From contig NZ_JAGEMM010000002.1 in assembly GCF_017921815.1 (NCBI RefSeq), positions 372,001-436,000 on the forward strand: a stretch of 64,000 nt of DNA, in the 5' to 3' direction. This document shows positions 19,628 through 29,392 of this stretch, one piece after another (the stretch's first letter is position 1; every line of letters begins with the position of its first letter). The notes under the pieces are model-generated. The model ran no database searches and was not told the DNA's origin. It saw only the letters and a list, made by a program, of their open reading frames with translations. The position numbers and the translations under genes are program-made. The DNA is from Microvirga antarctica. GTDB taxonomy: Bacteria > Pseudomonadota > Alphaproteobacteria > Rhizobiales > Beijerinckiaceae.

Positions 19628-21226
19628 ATGCGCAATTTCACGACGGCTCGCCCGCCTGCAATCCTGTTTGCACTCGCCTTGACGACAAGCCCGGCCCTCC
19701 TGCTGTCGGCGGCCCCTGCGGTCGGGGCTTCAATCATCATCGGATCGGAAGGCGCGGTGCCGCCCCTCGATCCGCATCGCATGACGGGGACGCCCGGCCT
19801 GCGCGTCATCGATGCGATCTTCGATCCGCTCATCCGCGAGGATCTCAGCAAGCCAACCGACACGGCACCGCAGCTGAAAGGTGGCCTCGCGGAATCCTGG
19901 AGCGTGTCGGCCGATGGTCTCACCTACACGCTCGTCCTGCGCAAGGGCGTCAAATTTCATGACGGAACCGAATTCAACGCAGCGGCGGCCGACGTCAATT
20001 TCGCCCGGATGATGAACAAGGAATCGCCGGTCTTCGACAGCCGGGCCGCGGGCAACATGACGTTTCTGACCCGGTGGATCAAAAGCACCAAAGTCGTCGA
20101 TCCTTCGACCTTCCAGGTTGTGTTGAAGGAGGCATTTTCTGGGTTTCCGCGGCTTTTGAGCGATCGCCGAGTCGGCATGATCAGCCCCGCCGCCATCGAG
20201 CAGCACAAGGGCGACCAACTGGGCCTGCGCCCGGTTGGCACCGGGCCTTTCACGCTGGCGGCATTCCAGCAGGGCCAGCAACTCACGCTGCCGCGGAACG
20301 CCTCCTACTGGGGACAGAAGCCGGCGCTCGATCAGATCGTGTTCCGTCCGATGACGGATCCCACCGCCATGGCCATCGCCATGCAGACGGGGCAGATCGA
20401 CATCATCCCCAGCGCCAGTTCCCAGCAGGTCGCGCAGCTCAAGGTCGATCCGAGTCTTCAGGTGCAATATGCGGAGCCTGCGAACCAGTACTTCGTGCGT
20501 CTGAATGCCCGCGCTGAACTGACGAAGAACCCGCAATTCCGCCAGGCGCTCAACTATGCGATCAACCGCGACAGCCTTGCGGCGCTGCTCGATGGCCAGG
20601 TGACGCCGGCGACGGGTCCGGTTCCCGCCGGCAACGAACTGCCGCGCGATCCGTCAACCGCGCCATATTCCTACGATCCCGCCAAGGCCAAACAATTGCT
20701 GGCCACGGCCGGCATCGCCACGCCGGCGAGGATCAAGATCCTCGCGCCCAACAGCGGACCTGGCTTCGGACAGGCGTCGCAGATCATCGCGCTGCTGCAA
20801 CAGGACCTGAAAGCAGTCGGCATCGACCTGCAGCCGCAATTCCTCGAATTCGCCACTCTCGTGTCGACCGAGGGCCCCGGCTACAAGGACGATGTCCAGG
20901 GCTCGTTCAACGGATGGACGACAGGAGCGGACAGCACCTATTGGCTCGAGCGGATGTTCAGCGGAGCCCAGCAGCCCCCGAGCGGCGTCAATCGCGGATG
21001 GTATGAAAACCCCGAGGTGGACCGCCTCTTCGCGGCCGCCCGCGGCGAGAGCGACGACGCCAAACGCAACGCGCTCTATCGCCAGGCGGCTGCGCTGATC
21101 GCCACCGATGCACCGTGGATCTTCATGTATCAGGACCGGTTGCCGCGCGTGTTGCGCGCACGGGTTACCGGAATCGTTCCCGCACGCTCGGTGTTCTTCG
21201 ACTACGCGGCCATTGGCGTCCGCTGA
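19628..21226 (+). CDS. Peptide/nickel-type ABC transporter substrate-binding protein (family 5)
   Basis: 532 residues with a signal peptide over about 1-34 (ending around VGASIIIGS). The family-5 pattern is clear: LDPHRMTGTPGLRVIDAIFDPLI, LAESWSVSADGLTYTLVLRKGVKFHDGT, and FRQALNYAINRDSLAALLDG. It captures an oligopeptide-like or other solute in the periplasm for the two permeases and two ATPases that follow. It is the first gene of the LysR-linked island. Confidence 0.92.
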   Translation: MRNFTTARPPAILFALALTTSPALLLSAAPAVGASIIIGSEGAVPPLDPHRMTGTPGLRVIDAIFDPLIREDLSKPTDTAPQLKGGLAESWSVSADGLTYTLVLRKGVKFHDGTEFNAAAADVNFARMMNKESPVFDSRAAGNMTFLTRWIKSTKVVDPSTFQVVLKEAFSGFPRLLSDRRVGMISPAAIEQHKGDQLGLRPVGTGPFTLAAFQQGQQLTLPRNASYWGQKPALDQIVFRPMTDPTAMAIAMQTGQIDIIPSASSQQVAQLKVDPSLQVQYAEPANQYFVRLNARAELTKNPQFRQALNYAINRDSLAALLDGQVTPATGPVPAGNELPRDPSTAPYSYDPAKAKQLLATAGIATPARIKILAPNSGPGFGQASQIIALLQQDLKAVGIDLQPQFLEFATLVSTEGPGYKDDVQGSFNGWTTGADSTYWLERMFSGAQQPPSGVNRGWYENPEVDRLFAAARGESDDAKRNALYRQAAALIATDAPWIFMYQDRLPRVLRARVTGIVPARSVFFDYAAIGVR

Positions 21227-21277
21227 GACATCGCTGTCCCTCTCTCTTCCTTTCCGCTTTTATCAGGAGTTCATCAC

Positions 21278-22000
21278 ATGATGTTAGGTTGGCGCGCGCG
21301 CATCGGCCAAATGAGGCCTGCCACTGCCATCGAAGGCGCTGAGGAATGGCGCACCGTCGCCCCCGTCGGCGTCGCCTTCGCGGATGCACGCACGATCGTG
21401 CCGCGTGTGGACGAAGAGGGCCTGAAGGTCATGATGGGCCAAGTCATGGAGGCCGCCCGTCAGCTTGCCACCGCCCGGGTCGATCTCATCGTGCAATGCG
21501 GCGCGCCCGGAACCTTCCTGCGTGGCCCCGGCCATGACGAGACGGTCTGCGCCGACATCGAAAAAGAGACCGGGATTCCGGCCATCACCATGATGGGCGC
21601 CCAGATGGAGGGCCTCAAGGCGCTCGGCGCAAAAACCATCGCGGTCGGCACGGTCTATTCCGACGAGGTCAACCGGAAGATGGCGAGCTACATGGAGTCC
21701 TACGGCTTCACCATCAAGTCGATGATCGGCCTGCAGATCACCGATCCGTTCGATGCGAGCGTCCATGACGCCGACAGCGCCTATCGGCTCGGCAAGGCGG
21801 CCCTCAAGGAAGCCGGGACGGCCGACGCGATCCTCATTTCCTGCGGCACCTACCGGACCTTCGAGATCCTGCCTTATCTCGAGATGGATACCGGCGTTCC
21901 CGTGATTTCGAGCAACCAGGCAACTCTCTGGCGGGCGCTGCGCGCCGTCGGTTTGCCGGACCAGATCCCGAACCTCGGCAAGCTCTGGACCGTCGCCTGA
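21278..22000 (+). CDS. Asp/Glu racemase superfamily enzyme, maleate isomerase/arylmalonate decarboxylase-like
   Basis: 240 residues. Two catalytic-type cysteines are present: Cys74 in VQCGAPGTF and Cys189 in ISCGTYRT, the pair used by maleate cis-trans isomerases and racemases of this superfamily. CAGGAG is 8 nt upstream of ATG 21278. It sits between the binding protein and permeases of an ABC importer, so its substrate is probably the imported solute or a breakdown product, perhaps a dicarboxylate from ring cleavage. That is inference. Confidence 0.75.
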   Translation: MMLGWRARIGQMRPATAIEGAEEWRTVAPVGVAFADARTIVPRVDEEGLKVMMGQVMEAARQLATARVDLIVQCGAPGTFLRGPGHDETVCADIEKETGIPAITMMGAQMEGLKALGAKTIAVGTVYSDEVNRKMASYMESYGFTIKSMIGLQITDPFDASVHDADSAYRLGKAALKEAGTADAILISCGTYRTFEILPYLEMDTGVPVISSNQATLWRALRAVGLPDQIPNLGKLWTVA

Positions 22001-22022
22001 GCGGCTGAGCCACAGGAGTAAC

Positions 22023-22913
22023 ATGACGATGGCGACGATGACCCAATCCATTCCTGCAGCGAGCGAACAGAAGGAGAGCGTGCTTCGTCGCGTTCTCTCC
22101 AACGGCTCGCTGGTGATCGGATTGATCATCGTCGCCATCATCATTTTTGCTGCCGTCTTCGCTCACTGGATCGCTCCCTTCGACCCGCTCCATGTGGACC
22201 CGCTGGCACGCTATCAGCGACCTTTCTCAGGCTGGCACATTCTCGGCACCGACGAGATCGGCCGCGATATTCTCAGCCGCCTGATCTACGGCGCACGGTT
22301 CGCCCTGCTGGTCGCCATTCTCCCCACTCTGATCGCGCTCGTGATCGGGGGTGCGATCGGCCTTCTTGCCGGCTATGCGGGCGGGATCGGGGATACCGTG
22401 ATCATGCGTGTGTTCGACATCATGTTCGCGTTTCCCGGCATTCTGCTGGCGCTCGGGATCAGCGCGGCGCTCGGCCCTGGACTCACATCGATGATCATCG
22501 CGATGGTGGTCGTCACGATCCCCGCCTTCGGCCGCATCGTGCGCGGCGTCGTCCTCGGCATCAAGGAAGAACTCTATGTGGAGGCGGCGCGGACGCTGGG
22601 TTACAGCCATGCCCGCATCGCGCTGCGCCACATCCTGCCCAACGTTCTGGGGCCGGCCGTCGTGTACGGCACGCTGCAGACGGGCCGCAACGTCATTCTC
22701 TCGGCAAGCCTGAGCTTTCTGGGGCTTGGCCCGCAGCCGCCGACGCCGGAATGGGGGCAGATGCTCGCAAGCGGCCGCACGGCCATCGCAACAGCAGCGC
22801 ATGTGGCAACAATCCCCGGCCTTGCCATCGTCCTTCTGGCGATTGGCTTCAACCTCATCGGCGACGGCGCGCGCGACATGATGGACCCGCGCTTCACCAA
22901 AGAGCGGAGCTGA
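22023..22913 (+). CDS. ABC transporter permease, DppC-like
   Basis: 296 residues with about 6 membrane segments. The N-terminal hydrophobic segment is followed by HILGTDEIGRDILSRLIYGAR, typical of DppC/OppC, and the EAA loop EAARTLGYSHARIALRHILPN contacts the ATPases. It forms the inner-membrane channel with the next gene. AGGAG is 4-5 nt upstream of the ATG. The reversed order (DppC before DppB) is unusual but seen in some operons. Confidence 0.92.
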   Translation: MTMATMTQSIPAASEQKESVLRRVLSNGSLVIGLIIVAIIIFAAVFAHWIAPFDPLHVDPLARYQRPFSGWHILGTDEIGRDILSRLIYGARFALLVAILPTLIALVIGGAIGLLAGYAGGIGDTVIMRVFDIMFAFPGILLALGISAALGPGLTSMIIAMVVVTIPAFGRIVRGVVLGIKEELYVEAARTLGYSHARIALRHILPNVLGPAVVYGTLQTGRNVILSASLSFLGLGPQPPTPEWGQMLASGRTAIATAAHVATIPGLAIVLLAIGFNLIGDGARDMMDPRFTKERS

Positions 22914-22919
22914 CAGGCC

Positions 22920-23864
22920 ATGCTCTCCTTCATCCTCAACCGCGCACTGCAGATCATCCCCGTGATCATCGGCGTGACGATCGCGACCTTTCTGCTGGCG
23001 CAGATCATTCCAGGCGACCCCGCCGACGTGCTGCTCGGCAGCACCGCGTCCGAAGAGACCCGCCAGGAACTGCGCACGGCACTGGGTCTCAGCGAGCCCG
23101 TCTATATCCAATACGGAATCTACCTGAAAAACCTCCTGCAGGGCGATCTCGGCCAGTCCTTCACCTTCGCGGAGCCGGTCACGCAAGTGCTCGTTTCGCG
23201 TCTCTTCAACACCTCGCTGCTGGCGATTGCGGCCATCATCCTCGCGTCGATCGTCGGCGTGGCCGCCGGAACCTGGGCGGCGCTGAAGCCGGGATCGATC
23301 CGCGACCAGGGTTTGTCGGTCGTCGTCCTGTTCTTCAACAGCATGCCGTCGTTCTGGCTCGGTCTGGTGCTGATCCTGATCTTCGGATTGCATCTGCGCC
23401 TGCTGCCCGTGGGCGGCATGGACGATGCGACCGGCAGCCTTGCGGGCCTTGCAGCCCACATGGTGCTGCCGACATTTACGCTTGCCGCCTGGTCATTGGC
23501 GGTCATCGCCCGCATGACCCGATCGGCGATCCTCGATGTGATCAACAGCGACTACATTCGCACGGCGCGCAGCCGCGGCGTGAGTGAGGCGCGGATCGTG
23601 CTGCGCCATGCCCTGCCGAATGCCATGCCAACCGTCATCACGGTCATCGGCATGCAGATGGGCTTCCTGCTCAGCGGTGCGGTGCTGACCGAGACCGTCT
23701 TCTCGTGGCCGGGCATCGGGCTTGCCATGTACCAGGCCATCTCGACCCGCGATATTCCGCTGATCCAGGGCGGCATCCTCGTCCTGGCGATCGCCTTCGT
23801 GCTGATCAACTTCGTGGTCGACATTCTCTACGCCTATTTCAACCCGAAAATTAAGTTGGCATGA
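22920..23864 (+). CDS. ABC transporter permease, DppB-like
   Basis: 314 residues, about 6 membrane segments. The N-terminus FILNRALQIIPVIIGVTIATF and the GDPADVLLG motif are typical of DppB/OppB, and the EAA loop reads TARSRGVSEARIVLRHALPN. Partner of the DppC-like permease 6 bp upstream. Its stop overlaps the next start (ATGA), so the ATPase is translationally coupled. Confidence 0.92.
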   Translation: MLSFILNRALQIIPVIIGVTIATFLLAQIIPGDPADVLLGSTASEETRQELRTALGLSEPVYIQYGIYLKNLLQGDLGQSFTFAEPVTQVLVSRLFNTSLLAIAAIILASIVGVAAGTWAALKPGSIRDQGLSVVVLFFNSMPSFWLGLVLILIFGLHLRLLPVGGMDDATGSLAGLAAHMVLPTFTLAAWSLAVIARMTRSAILDVINSDYIRTARSRGVSEARIVLRHALPNAMPTVITVIGMQMGFLLSGAVLTETVFSWPGIGLAMYQAISTRDIPLIQGGILVLAIAFVLINFVVDILYAYFNPKIKLA

Positions 23865-24907
23865 CGATGCATTCCAACGCCGCCCCATCTCCCGCCGCGC
23901 CGATCCTCGAGGTCAGCCATCTTGGCGTCGCCTATGGCAACGATGCGCGCAAGGTGCAGGTCGTTCACGACGTGTCGCTCGCTGTGTCGCCCGGCGAGGC
24001 GTTGGGAATTGTTGGCGAATCCGGCTGCGGCAAGAGCCAGACGATGCTGGCGGTGCTGCGACTGTTGCCGCGCGGCGGCCGGGTAAGCGGCGGCGCGGTG
24101 CGCTTCGATGGACGCGACGTCCTTGCCCTCTCGGCGCGCGATGTTCGCGGCATCCGGGGCCACGGTCTGGCGCTCATCTCGCAGGATGCGCTGACGGCGC
24201 TGAACCCGGCCATGACCATTGGCACCCAGATGGCCGAGCCGCTCATCCACTACGATGGGGTTTCCGGTGCGCAGGCCCGCAAGCGCTGCGCCGAACTGCT
24301 CGATCTCGTCGGCATCCCCGGTGCGACCTCGCGGCTCGGCTCCTATCCGCACGAATTGTCCGGGGGCATGCGCCAGCGCGCGCTCATTGCCATGGCGATC
24401 AGCGCGAACCCGAAGGTTCTCATCGCCGACGAGCCGACCACCGCACTCGACGTGACGACGCAGGCCCAGATCCTGCAGCTCATCGATCGCTTGCGCCGCG
24501 ATCTCGGCATGGCGCTCATTCTCATCACGCATGATCTCGGCGTGGTGGCCGGGGTCACCGATCGGGTTGCGGTGATGTATGCCGGGCGCGTCGTCGAGAC
24601 CGCCACGACCGAGGACCTGTTCGCCTCGCCGCGCCACCCCTATACCAAGGCGCTGCTCGACTCGACCGCCCGGATTGAGGGCCAGGTCTCCGACCGTCTG
24701 AGCCCGATCCCCGGTCTGCCGCCCGATCCGCGCTCGCCCGTGTCCGGCTGCGCCTTCCACCCACGCTGTTCCTATGTGCGCGACGTCTGCCACCAAGACC
24801 TGCCGCAACTGGTGGACGGCATCGCCGGCGGGGAACACCCGGTGCGCTGTTTTGTCGATCCGTTCGTAACCGCGCCTGCCCGGCGAGCAGGGGAGGCGGC
24901 GCGATGA
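23861..24907 (+). CDS. ABC transporter ATPase, DppD-like
   Basis: 348 residues. Walker A GESGCGKS, signature LSGGMRQR, Walker B VLIADEPTTALD and the H-loop ITHDLG are visible. The C-terminal oligopeptide-transporter extension carries a Cys-rich segment (CAFHPRC...VRDVC) that in relatives binds an iron-sulfur cluster. It energises the importer from the cytoplasmic face. It overlaps both neighbours by 4 nt. Confidence 0.92.
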   Translation: MTMHSNAAPSPAAPILEVSHLGVAYGNDARKVQVVHDVSLAVSPGEALGIVGESGCGKSQTMLAVLRLLPRGGRVSGGAVRFDGRDVLALSARDVRGIRGHGLALISQDALTALNPAMTIGTQMAEPLIHYDGVSGAQARKRCAELLDLVGIPGATSRLGSYPHELSGGMRQRALIAMAISANPKVLIADEPTTALDVTTQAQILQLIDRLRRDLGMALILITHDLGVVAGVTDRVAVMYAGRVVETATTEDLFASPRHPYTKALLDSTARIEGQVSDRLSPIPGLPPDPRSPVSGCAFHPRCSYVRDVCHQDLPQLVDGIAGGEHPVRCFVDPFVTAPARRAGEAAR

Positions 24908-25935
24908 GCACTCCGGCAATCAGGTTGAAGGACGTCTCGATCCGCTTCCCCATTCGCAAAGGCGTGCTGCGGCGCGTCGTCGGTGAGGTGAGGGCGGTCG
25001 ATTCCATTTCGTTCGATATCAACGAGGGTGAAACCGTCGGTCTGGTGGGTGAAAGCGGCAGCGGCAAAAGCACGACGGGCCGCGGCCTTCTCGGCCTGTC
25101 GCACCTCAGCGGCGGCACGGTGGAGTGCTTCGGCCAGGATCTGGCAGCGCTCAAGCGCGATCGCGGCGCGCTGCCGCGGATCAGCCAGCTCGTCTTCCAG
25201 GACCCCTATGCCAGCCTCAATCCCCGCATGACCATCGGCGAGACGCTGGGCGAGGTTCTTCACGTGCATCGCCTTGTGCCGCCAGCCGAGATCGGCGCCC
25301 GGGTCGCCAAGCTGCTCGACGATGTGGGGCTTCGGCGTGAAACCGCCGAGCGGCATCCGCATGCGCTCTCCGGCGGCCAGCGGCAGCGCGTGGCGATTGC
25401 GCGAGCGCTCGCCATTGAGCCGAAATTCATCGTGCTCGACGAGGTCGTGTCGGCGCTCGATGTGAGCATCCAGGGTCAGATCGTCAATCTGCTGCAGGAC
25501 CTTCAGCGCCAGCGTAATCTGACCTACCTCTTCATCACCCACGATCTCAGCATCGTCCGGCATGTGTCCCACAGCATCGTAGTGCTCTACGGCGGGCAGA
25601 TCATGGAGATGGGGCCGCGCGACAGTCTTTTCGCGCAGCCCTTGCATCCCTATACCTCGGCTCTGCTGTCGGCGGTTCCGGTGCCCGATCCCAGGATCGA
25701 GCGCGCCCGGGCGCGCCTGGAAGTCCGCTCCGAGCCGCCGGATCCGTCCGCGCCGCTCCCGGGCTGCCGCTTCCAGCGCTCCTGCGCCTTTGCGATCTCC
25801 CGCTGCCAGATCGAACGTCCTGTCCTTCGCCCCATCGGTTCGCATGACAGCCGCCACGTCGCGGCATGCCACCGCATGGATGAACCGCTGGTGCGCGAAG
25901 CCTTGTCGCGCGCAAGCCATGGAGCCTTGTCCTGA
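24904..25935 (+). CDS. ABC transporter ATPase, DppF-like
   Basis: 343 residues. Walker A GESGSGKS, signature LSGGQRQR, Walker B FIVLDEVVSALD and H-loop ITHDLS are present, with the oligopeptide-type C-terminal extension (GCRFQRSCAF...C). Second ATPase of the importer. Its stop shares one base with the ATG of the aldehyde dehydrogenase, so transport and catabolism are cotranslated. Confidence 0.92.
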   Translation: MSTPAIRLKDVSIRFPIRKGVLRRVVGEVRAVDSISFDINEGETVGLVGESGSGKSTTGRGLLGLSHLSGGTVECFGQDLAALKRDRGALPRISQLVFQDPYASLNPRMTIGETLGEVLHVHRLVPPAEIGARVAKLLDDVGLRRETAERHPHALSGGQRQRVAIARALAIEPKFIVLDEVVSALDVSIQGQIVNLLQDLQRQRNLTYLFITHDLSIVRHVSHSIVVLYGGQIMEMGPRDSLFAQPLHPYTSALLSAVPVPDPRIERARARLEVRSEPPDPSAPLPGCRFQRSCAFAISRCQIERPVLRPIGSHDSRHVAACHRMDEPLVREALSRASHGALS

Positions 25936-27419
25936 TGACCTCTTCCACCTCCCGCGCACCCGCCTTCACGTCGTATGTTGACGGTGCCGCCCTGCCGCCA
26001 GCCGGCGACAGGCTGGACCTCGTCGACCCTGCGACCGGCGCTGTCTGGGCACAGTCCTGCATCAATCCGAGCGCGGTGCCGCTTGCGATCGCCAGCGCGT
26101 CGGCTGCCTTCGATAGCGAACCCTGGTCGGTCCTGGCGCCGGCCGAGCGCGCCGCCCTCCTGCGCCGGCTGGGTGATCTGATCGCCGCCAATGCGCCTGC
26201 ACTCGGCGAACTCGAAAGCCTCGCCAACGGCAAAAGCCACGCGGCCACCGCCGCAGAAATGCGCGCCACGGCGCAATGGTATCATTATTACGCCAGTGCG
26301 CTCGAGACCCATCAGGGCCTCCATCGCACGATCTCACGCACAGCCGAGGCGGAGATCATCCGCGAGGCTCTGGGTGTGGTGGTGGCCATCACGCCCTTCA
26401 ACGGCGCGCTCTCTCTCGGCTCCTGGAAGCTCGCCCCCGCGCTCGCCATGGGCAACGCGGTGATCCTGAAGCCTCCCGCGGAGGCTCCCGGCTCCTCGAT
26501 CCGCCTTGCCGAACTTGCAATCGAAGCGGGCTTCCCAAAAGGCCTCGTGAACGTCGTCATCGCGGATGCGCCACTGAGCGAACAATTGGCGACCCATCCG
26601 GACGTCGCCATGGTGAGCTTTACCGGCAGCACGGCAACCGCGCGCCTGCTCGGCGCCAAGATCGCCGCCGGCATGAAGCGCTTTGTCTGCGAGGCGGGCG
26701 GTAAATCCGCGCACATCATTTTCGAGGACGCGGATCTGGATGCTGCCGTCATCGCCGCGACGCAAGGAGCCTTCTCGGCCGCGGGCCAGACCTGCGTCGC
26801 CGGCTCCCGCGTGCTCGTCCATCAATCGCTCTACGACACCTTTCTCGAACGCTACATCGCGTCCGCAAAGCGCATCCGGCTGGGCGTGCCGTCGTCACCG
26901 TCAAGCCATATCGGCCCCGTCGCCTCGCGCCGCCAGTTCGAGCGCGTGAACGGCTTTGTGGCGGAGGCCGTCGCCAATGGGGCGCGGGCTGTTCTGGGCG
27001 GTGCGGCACCTGTCGTCGATGACGCGCTTGCGGGCGGATTCTGGGTCGCGCCGACGGTGCTGGTCGACGTCACCAGCGATATGCGCGTCTGCCGCGAGGA
27101 GATTTTCGGCCCCGTCGTGACGGTCCAGAGTTTTGCGACCGAGGACGAGGCGATCGCGATCGCCAACGGCGTCGAATACGGTCTGGCGGCAGGGTTCTGG
27201 ACCAAGGACCTCGCCCGTGCCCGTCGCGTATCGCGGCGCCTGCAGGCCGGCACGGTGTGGATCAACACTTATCGGGCGATCAATCTGCGCGTCCCGTTCG
27301 GGGGCTACAAGCAATCGGGGATCGGGCGTGAAAACGGCCTCGAGGCCCTCGACGAATTCTCACAGGTCAAAGCCATCGTCACGGAATACGGACCCGCGAG
27401 CGATCCCTTTGCCCAATGA
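25935..27419 (+). CDS. Aldehyde dehydrogenase (NAD(P)-dependent)
   Basis: 494 residues. The general base Glu253 lies in CEAGGKSAH and the nucleophile Cys287 in GQTCVAGSR. ITPFNGALSLGSWKLAPAL and the EEIFGPVV motif complete the family set. It oxidises an aldehyde to the acid in the cytoplasm, probably one formed in this island's pathway. It is coupled to the upstream ATPase gene (TGATG) and precedes the dipeptidase-like gene by 25 bp. Confidence 0.92.
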   Translation: MTSSTSRAPAFTSYVDGAALPPAGDRLDLVDPATGAVWAQSCINPSAVPLAIASASAAFDSEPWSVLAPAERAALLRRLGDLIAANAPALGELESLANGKSHAATAAEMRATAQWYHYYASALETHQGLHRTISRTAEAEIIREALGVVVAITPFNGALSLGSWKLAPALAMGNAVILKPPAEAPGSSIRLAELAIEAGFPKGLVNVVIADAPLSEQLATHPDVAMVSFTGSTATARLLGAKIAAGMKRFVCEAGGKSAHIIFEDADLDAAVIAATQGAFSAAGQTCVAGSRVLVHQSLYDTFLERYIASAKRIRLGVPSSPSSHIGPVASRRQFERVNGFVAEAVANGARAVLGGAAPVVDDALAGGFWVAPTVLVDVTSDMRVCREEIFGPVVTVQSFATEDEAIAIANGVEYGLAAGFWTKDLARARRVSRRLQAGTVWINTYRAINLRVPFGGYKQSGIGRENGLEALDEFSQVKAIVTEYGPASDPFAQ

Positions 27420-27444
27420 CATCCAAAAGACGAAAGGAGCCGAC

Positions 27445-28473
27445 ATGACCACTTCACTCGCCCGCAAGCCTCTCCTGATCGATGCCTTGCAATACAACAA
27501 GCCGGAGCGCGCCCGCTTCAAGGAATGGCGCGATGGGGGCGTCGGATGCGTCCACGTCACACTCGCCATCTGGGAGAACGCACGCGAGACGCTCGCGGTG
27601 ATCGGCGAGTGGAACCGGCTGCTCGAGCACAATGCGGATCTCGTGGCGCTTGCCACCAGCGGCGAGGACATCCAGCGCATCGCCGCGTCCGGTCGCACCG
27701 CCATCGTCTACGGCTTTCAGGATACCTCGCCGTTCGAGGACGATATCGAGCTGGTCGAGATCTTCTACCAGCTCGGCGTGCGCATCGCGCAGCTCACCTA
27801 CAACGTGCAGAACCGTGTTGCATCCGGCTGCTGGGAGCCCGACGAGAACGGCGTGTCGAAATTCTTCGGCCGCAATGTGATCAACGAGATGAACCGGCTC
27901 GGGATGCTGGTCGACGTGTCGCACTGCACCGAGCGCAGCTGCTTCGACGCGATCGAGTACTCCTCGCGACCGATCGCCGTTACCCACGCCAACCCGTCTG
28001 AATTCGTCGGCACCGACATCGAGCTCAACCGTCGCAACAAGTCGACGCCGCTGATCAAGCGGCTGGCGGAACGTGGCGGGGTGATCGGGCTCAGCATGTA
28101 TCCGAAGATCATGCGCGATGGCTCGAACTGCACCCTCGACACCTTCCTCGACATGACGGCCTGGACCGTGGATCTCGTGGGCGTCGACGCCGTGGGATTG
28201 GGAACCGACTACTACGACGGCTGGCCCGAGAGCGAGATCAAGTGGTGGCGCGCCGGTCGCTGGTCACGCGAGAGCGCCATCCCAATCAAGGGATTCTCGG
28301 CCTGGCCGTCCTGGTTCCAGTCATCGGTCGATTTTCCCAAGATCCTCGAAGGAATGGCCAAACGTGGCTTCTCGGAAGATGAGATTGCCAAGATCGCCGG
28401 CGGCAACTGGCTGCGCCTCTTCGACGAGAGCTTTGCGCCGCAGCAGGTGCAGGCCGAGGCCAGCGCCGCTTAA
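27445..28473 (+). CDS. M19 (renal/membrane dipeptidase)-family hydrolase with altered metal ligands
   Basis: 342 residues. The core is M19: His160 (LVDVSHCT), His181 (IAVTHANPS), RRNKST around 196-201 and the GVDAVGLGTDYYDG strand. But the N-terminal HxD zinc motif (DGHND in relatives) is replaced by IDALQY at 12-17, and the bridging Glu (EG) appears as Gln92 in GFQDT. So it may hold one metal or use another chemistry. AGGAG is 5 nt upstream of ATG 27445. The context with two importers suggests hydrolysis of an imported amide or peptide-like compound. Confidence 0.82.
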   Translation: MTTSLARKPLLIDALQYNKPERARFKEWRDGGVGCVHVTLAIWENARETLAVIGEWNRLLEHNADLVALATSGEDIQRIAASGRTAIVYGFQDTSPFEDDIELVEIFYQLGVRIAQLTYNVQNRVASGCWEPDENGVSKFFGRNVINEMNRLGMLVDVSHCTERSCFDAIEYSSRPIAVTHANPSEFVGTDIELNRRNKSTPLIKRLAERGGVIGLSMYPKIMRDGSNCTLDTFLDMTAWTVDLVGVDAVGLGTDYYDGWPESEIKWWRAGRWSRESAIPIKGFSAWPSWFQSSVDFPKILEGMAKRGFSEDEIAKIAGGNWLRLFDESFAPQQVQAEASAA

Positions 28474-28553
28474 GGCACCGGACGCGCTTGCATGCGAGCC
28501 CTGCGCCGTTGAATGATCGGCGCAGGGCCTGACAATCACGATCGGAGAGACGA

Positions 28554-29372
28554 ATGGGACAAGCGGACGCGACATTATCCGTTTCGGCAGCGCCGACGCC
28601 GTCGTGGCGAAAGATGAAGGCGTTCTATCCCTTCCTGTCGCTGGCGGTGCTTCTCATCGCCTGGCATCTCGGCGTCGTGCTGTTCAAACCAGCACCCTAT
28701 CTGCTGCCGTCTCCCATTGCGGTTGCGAACGTCATCGTCAGTGAATTTCCGGCGCTGATCTATCACACGGGGATCACGGCCTTCGAGACGACGCTGGCAT
28801 TTGTGTTCAGCATCGTCGTCGCCATGCCGCTCGCCTTCATGATCGCGCGCTACAAGTGGTTCGAGGAGACGATCTATCCCGTCCTGGTGATCAGCCAGGC
28901 CGTGCCCAAGGTGGCGCTAGCGCCTCTCATCCTGGTCTGGCTCGGCTTCGGATTGAGCACAAAGGTGATGATCGGCGTGCTCGTGGCGTTTTTCCCCGTC
29001 GTCATCAGCGCGGTGGTGGGCCTGAAGAGCGTGCCCAAGGACATGACGTATCTGGGTCGCTCCATGGGCCTGTCCGCCGGGGAGATGTTCCGCAAGATCT
29101 ACTTTCCCTACGCGCTGCCGAGCATTTTCGGCGGCCTTAAAGTCTGCATCACCCTCGCGGTGGTGGGCGCGGTGGTGGGTGAATTCGTGGGCGCTGATCG
29201 CGGCCTCGGCTATCTCATCCTGCTCGCCAGCGGGCAGTTGCAGACAGCCTTGATGTTTGCCGCGCTGATCTTCCTGATCCTTATCGGGGTCACGAGTTTT
29301 GCCATCGTGCAATGGGCCGAGGGCCGCCTGATGCCATGGCACAGCTCGGTTCGGCAGGATGCGGGGCATTGA
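28554..29372 (+). CDS. ABC transporter permease, SsuC/TauC-like
   Basis: 272 residues, about 6 membrane segments. YLLPSPIAVANVIVSEF near the N-terminus and the EAA loop (YLGRSMGLSAGEMFRKIYFPYALP) match permeases of the nitrate/sulfonate/bicarbonate type. The SD-like GGAGAGACGA precedes the ATG. It forms an importer with the following ATPase and binding protein. Confidence 0.9.
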   Translation: MGQADATLSVSAAPTPSWRKMKAFYPFLSLAVLLIAWHLGVVLFKPAPYLLPSPIAVANVIVSEFPALIYHTGITAFETTLAFVFSIVVAMPLAFMIARYKWFEETIYPVLVISQAVPKVALAPLILVWLGFGLSTKVMIGVLVAFFPVVISAVVGLKSVPKDMTYLGRSMGLSAGEMFRKIYFPYALPSIFGGLKVCITLAVVGAVVGEFVGADRGLGYLILLASGQLQTALMFAALIFLILIGVTSFAIVQWAEGRLMPWHSSVRQDAGH

Positions 29373-29392
29373 CGATGCGAGGGACCAGAAGC

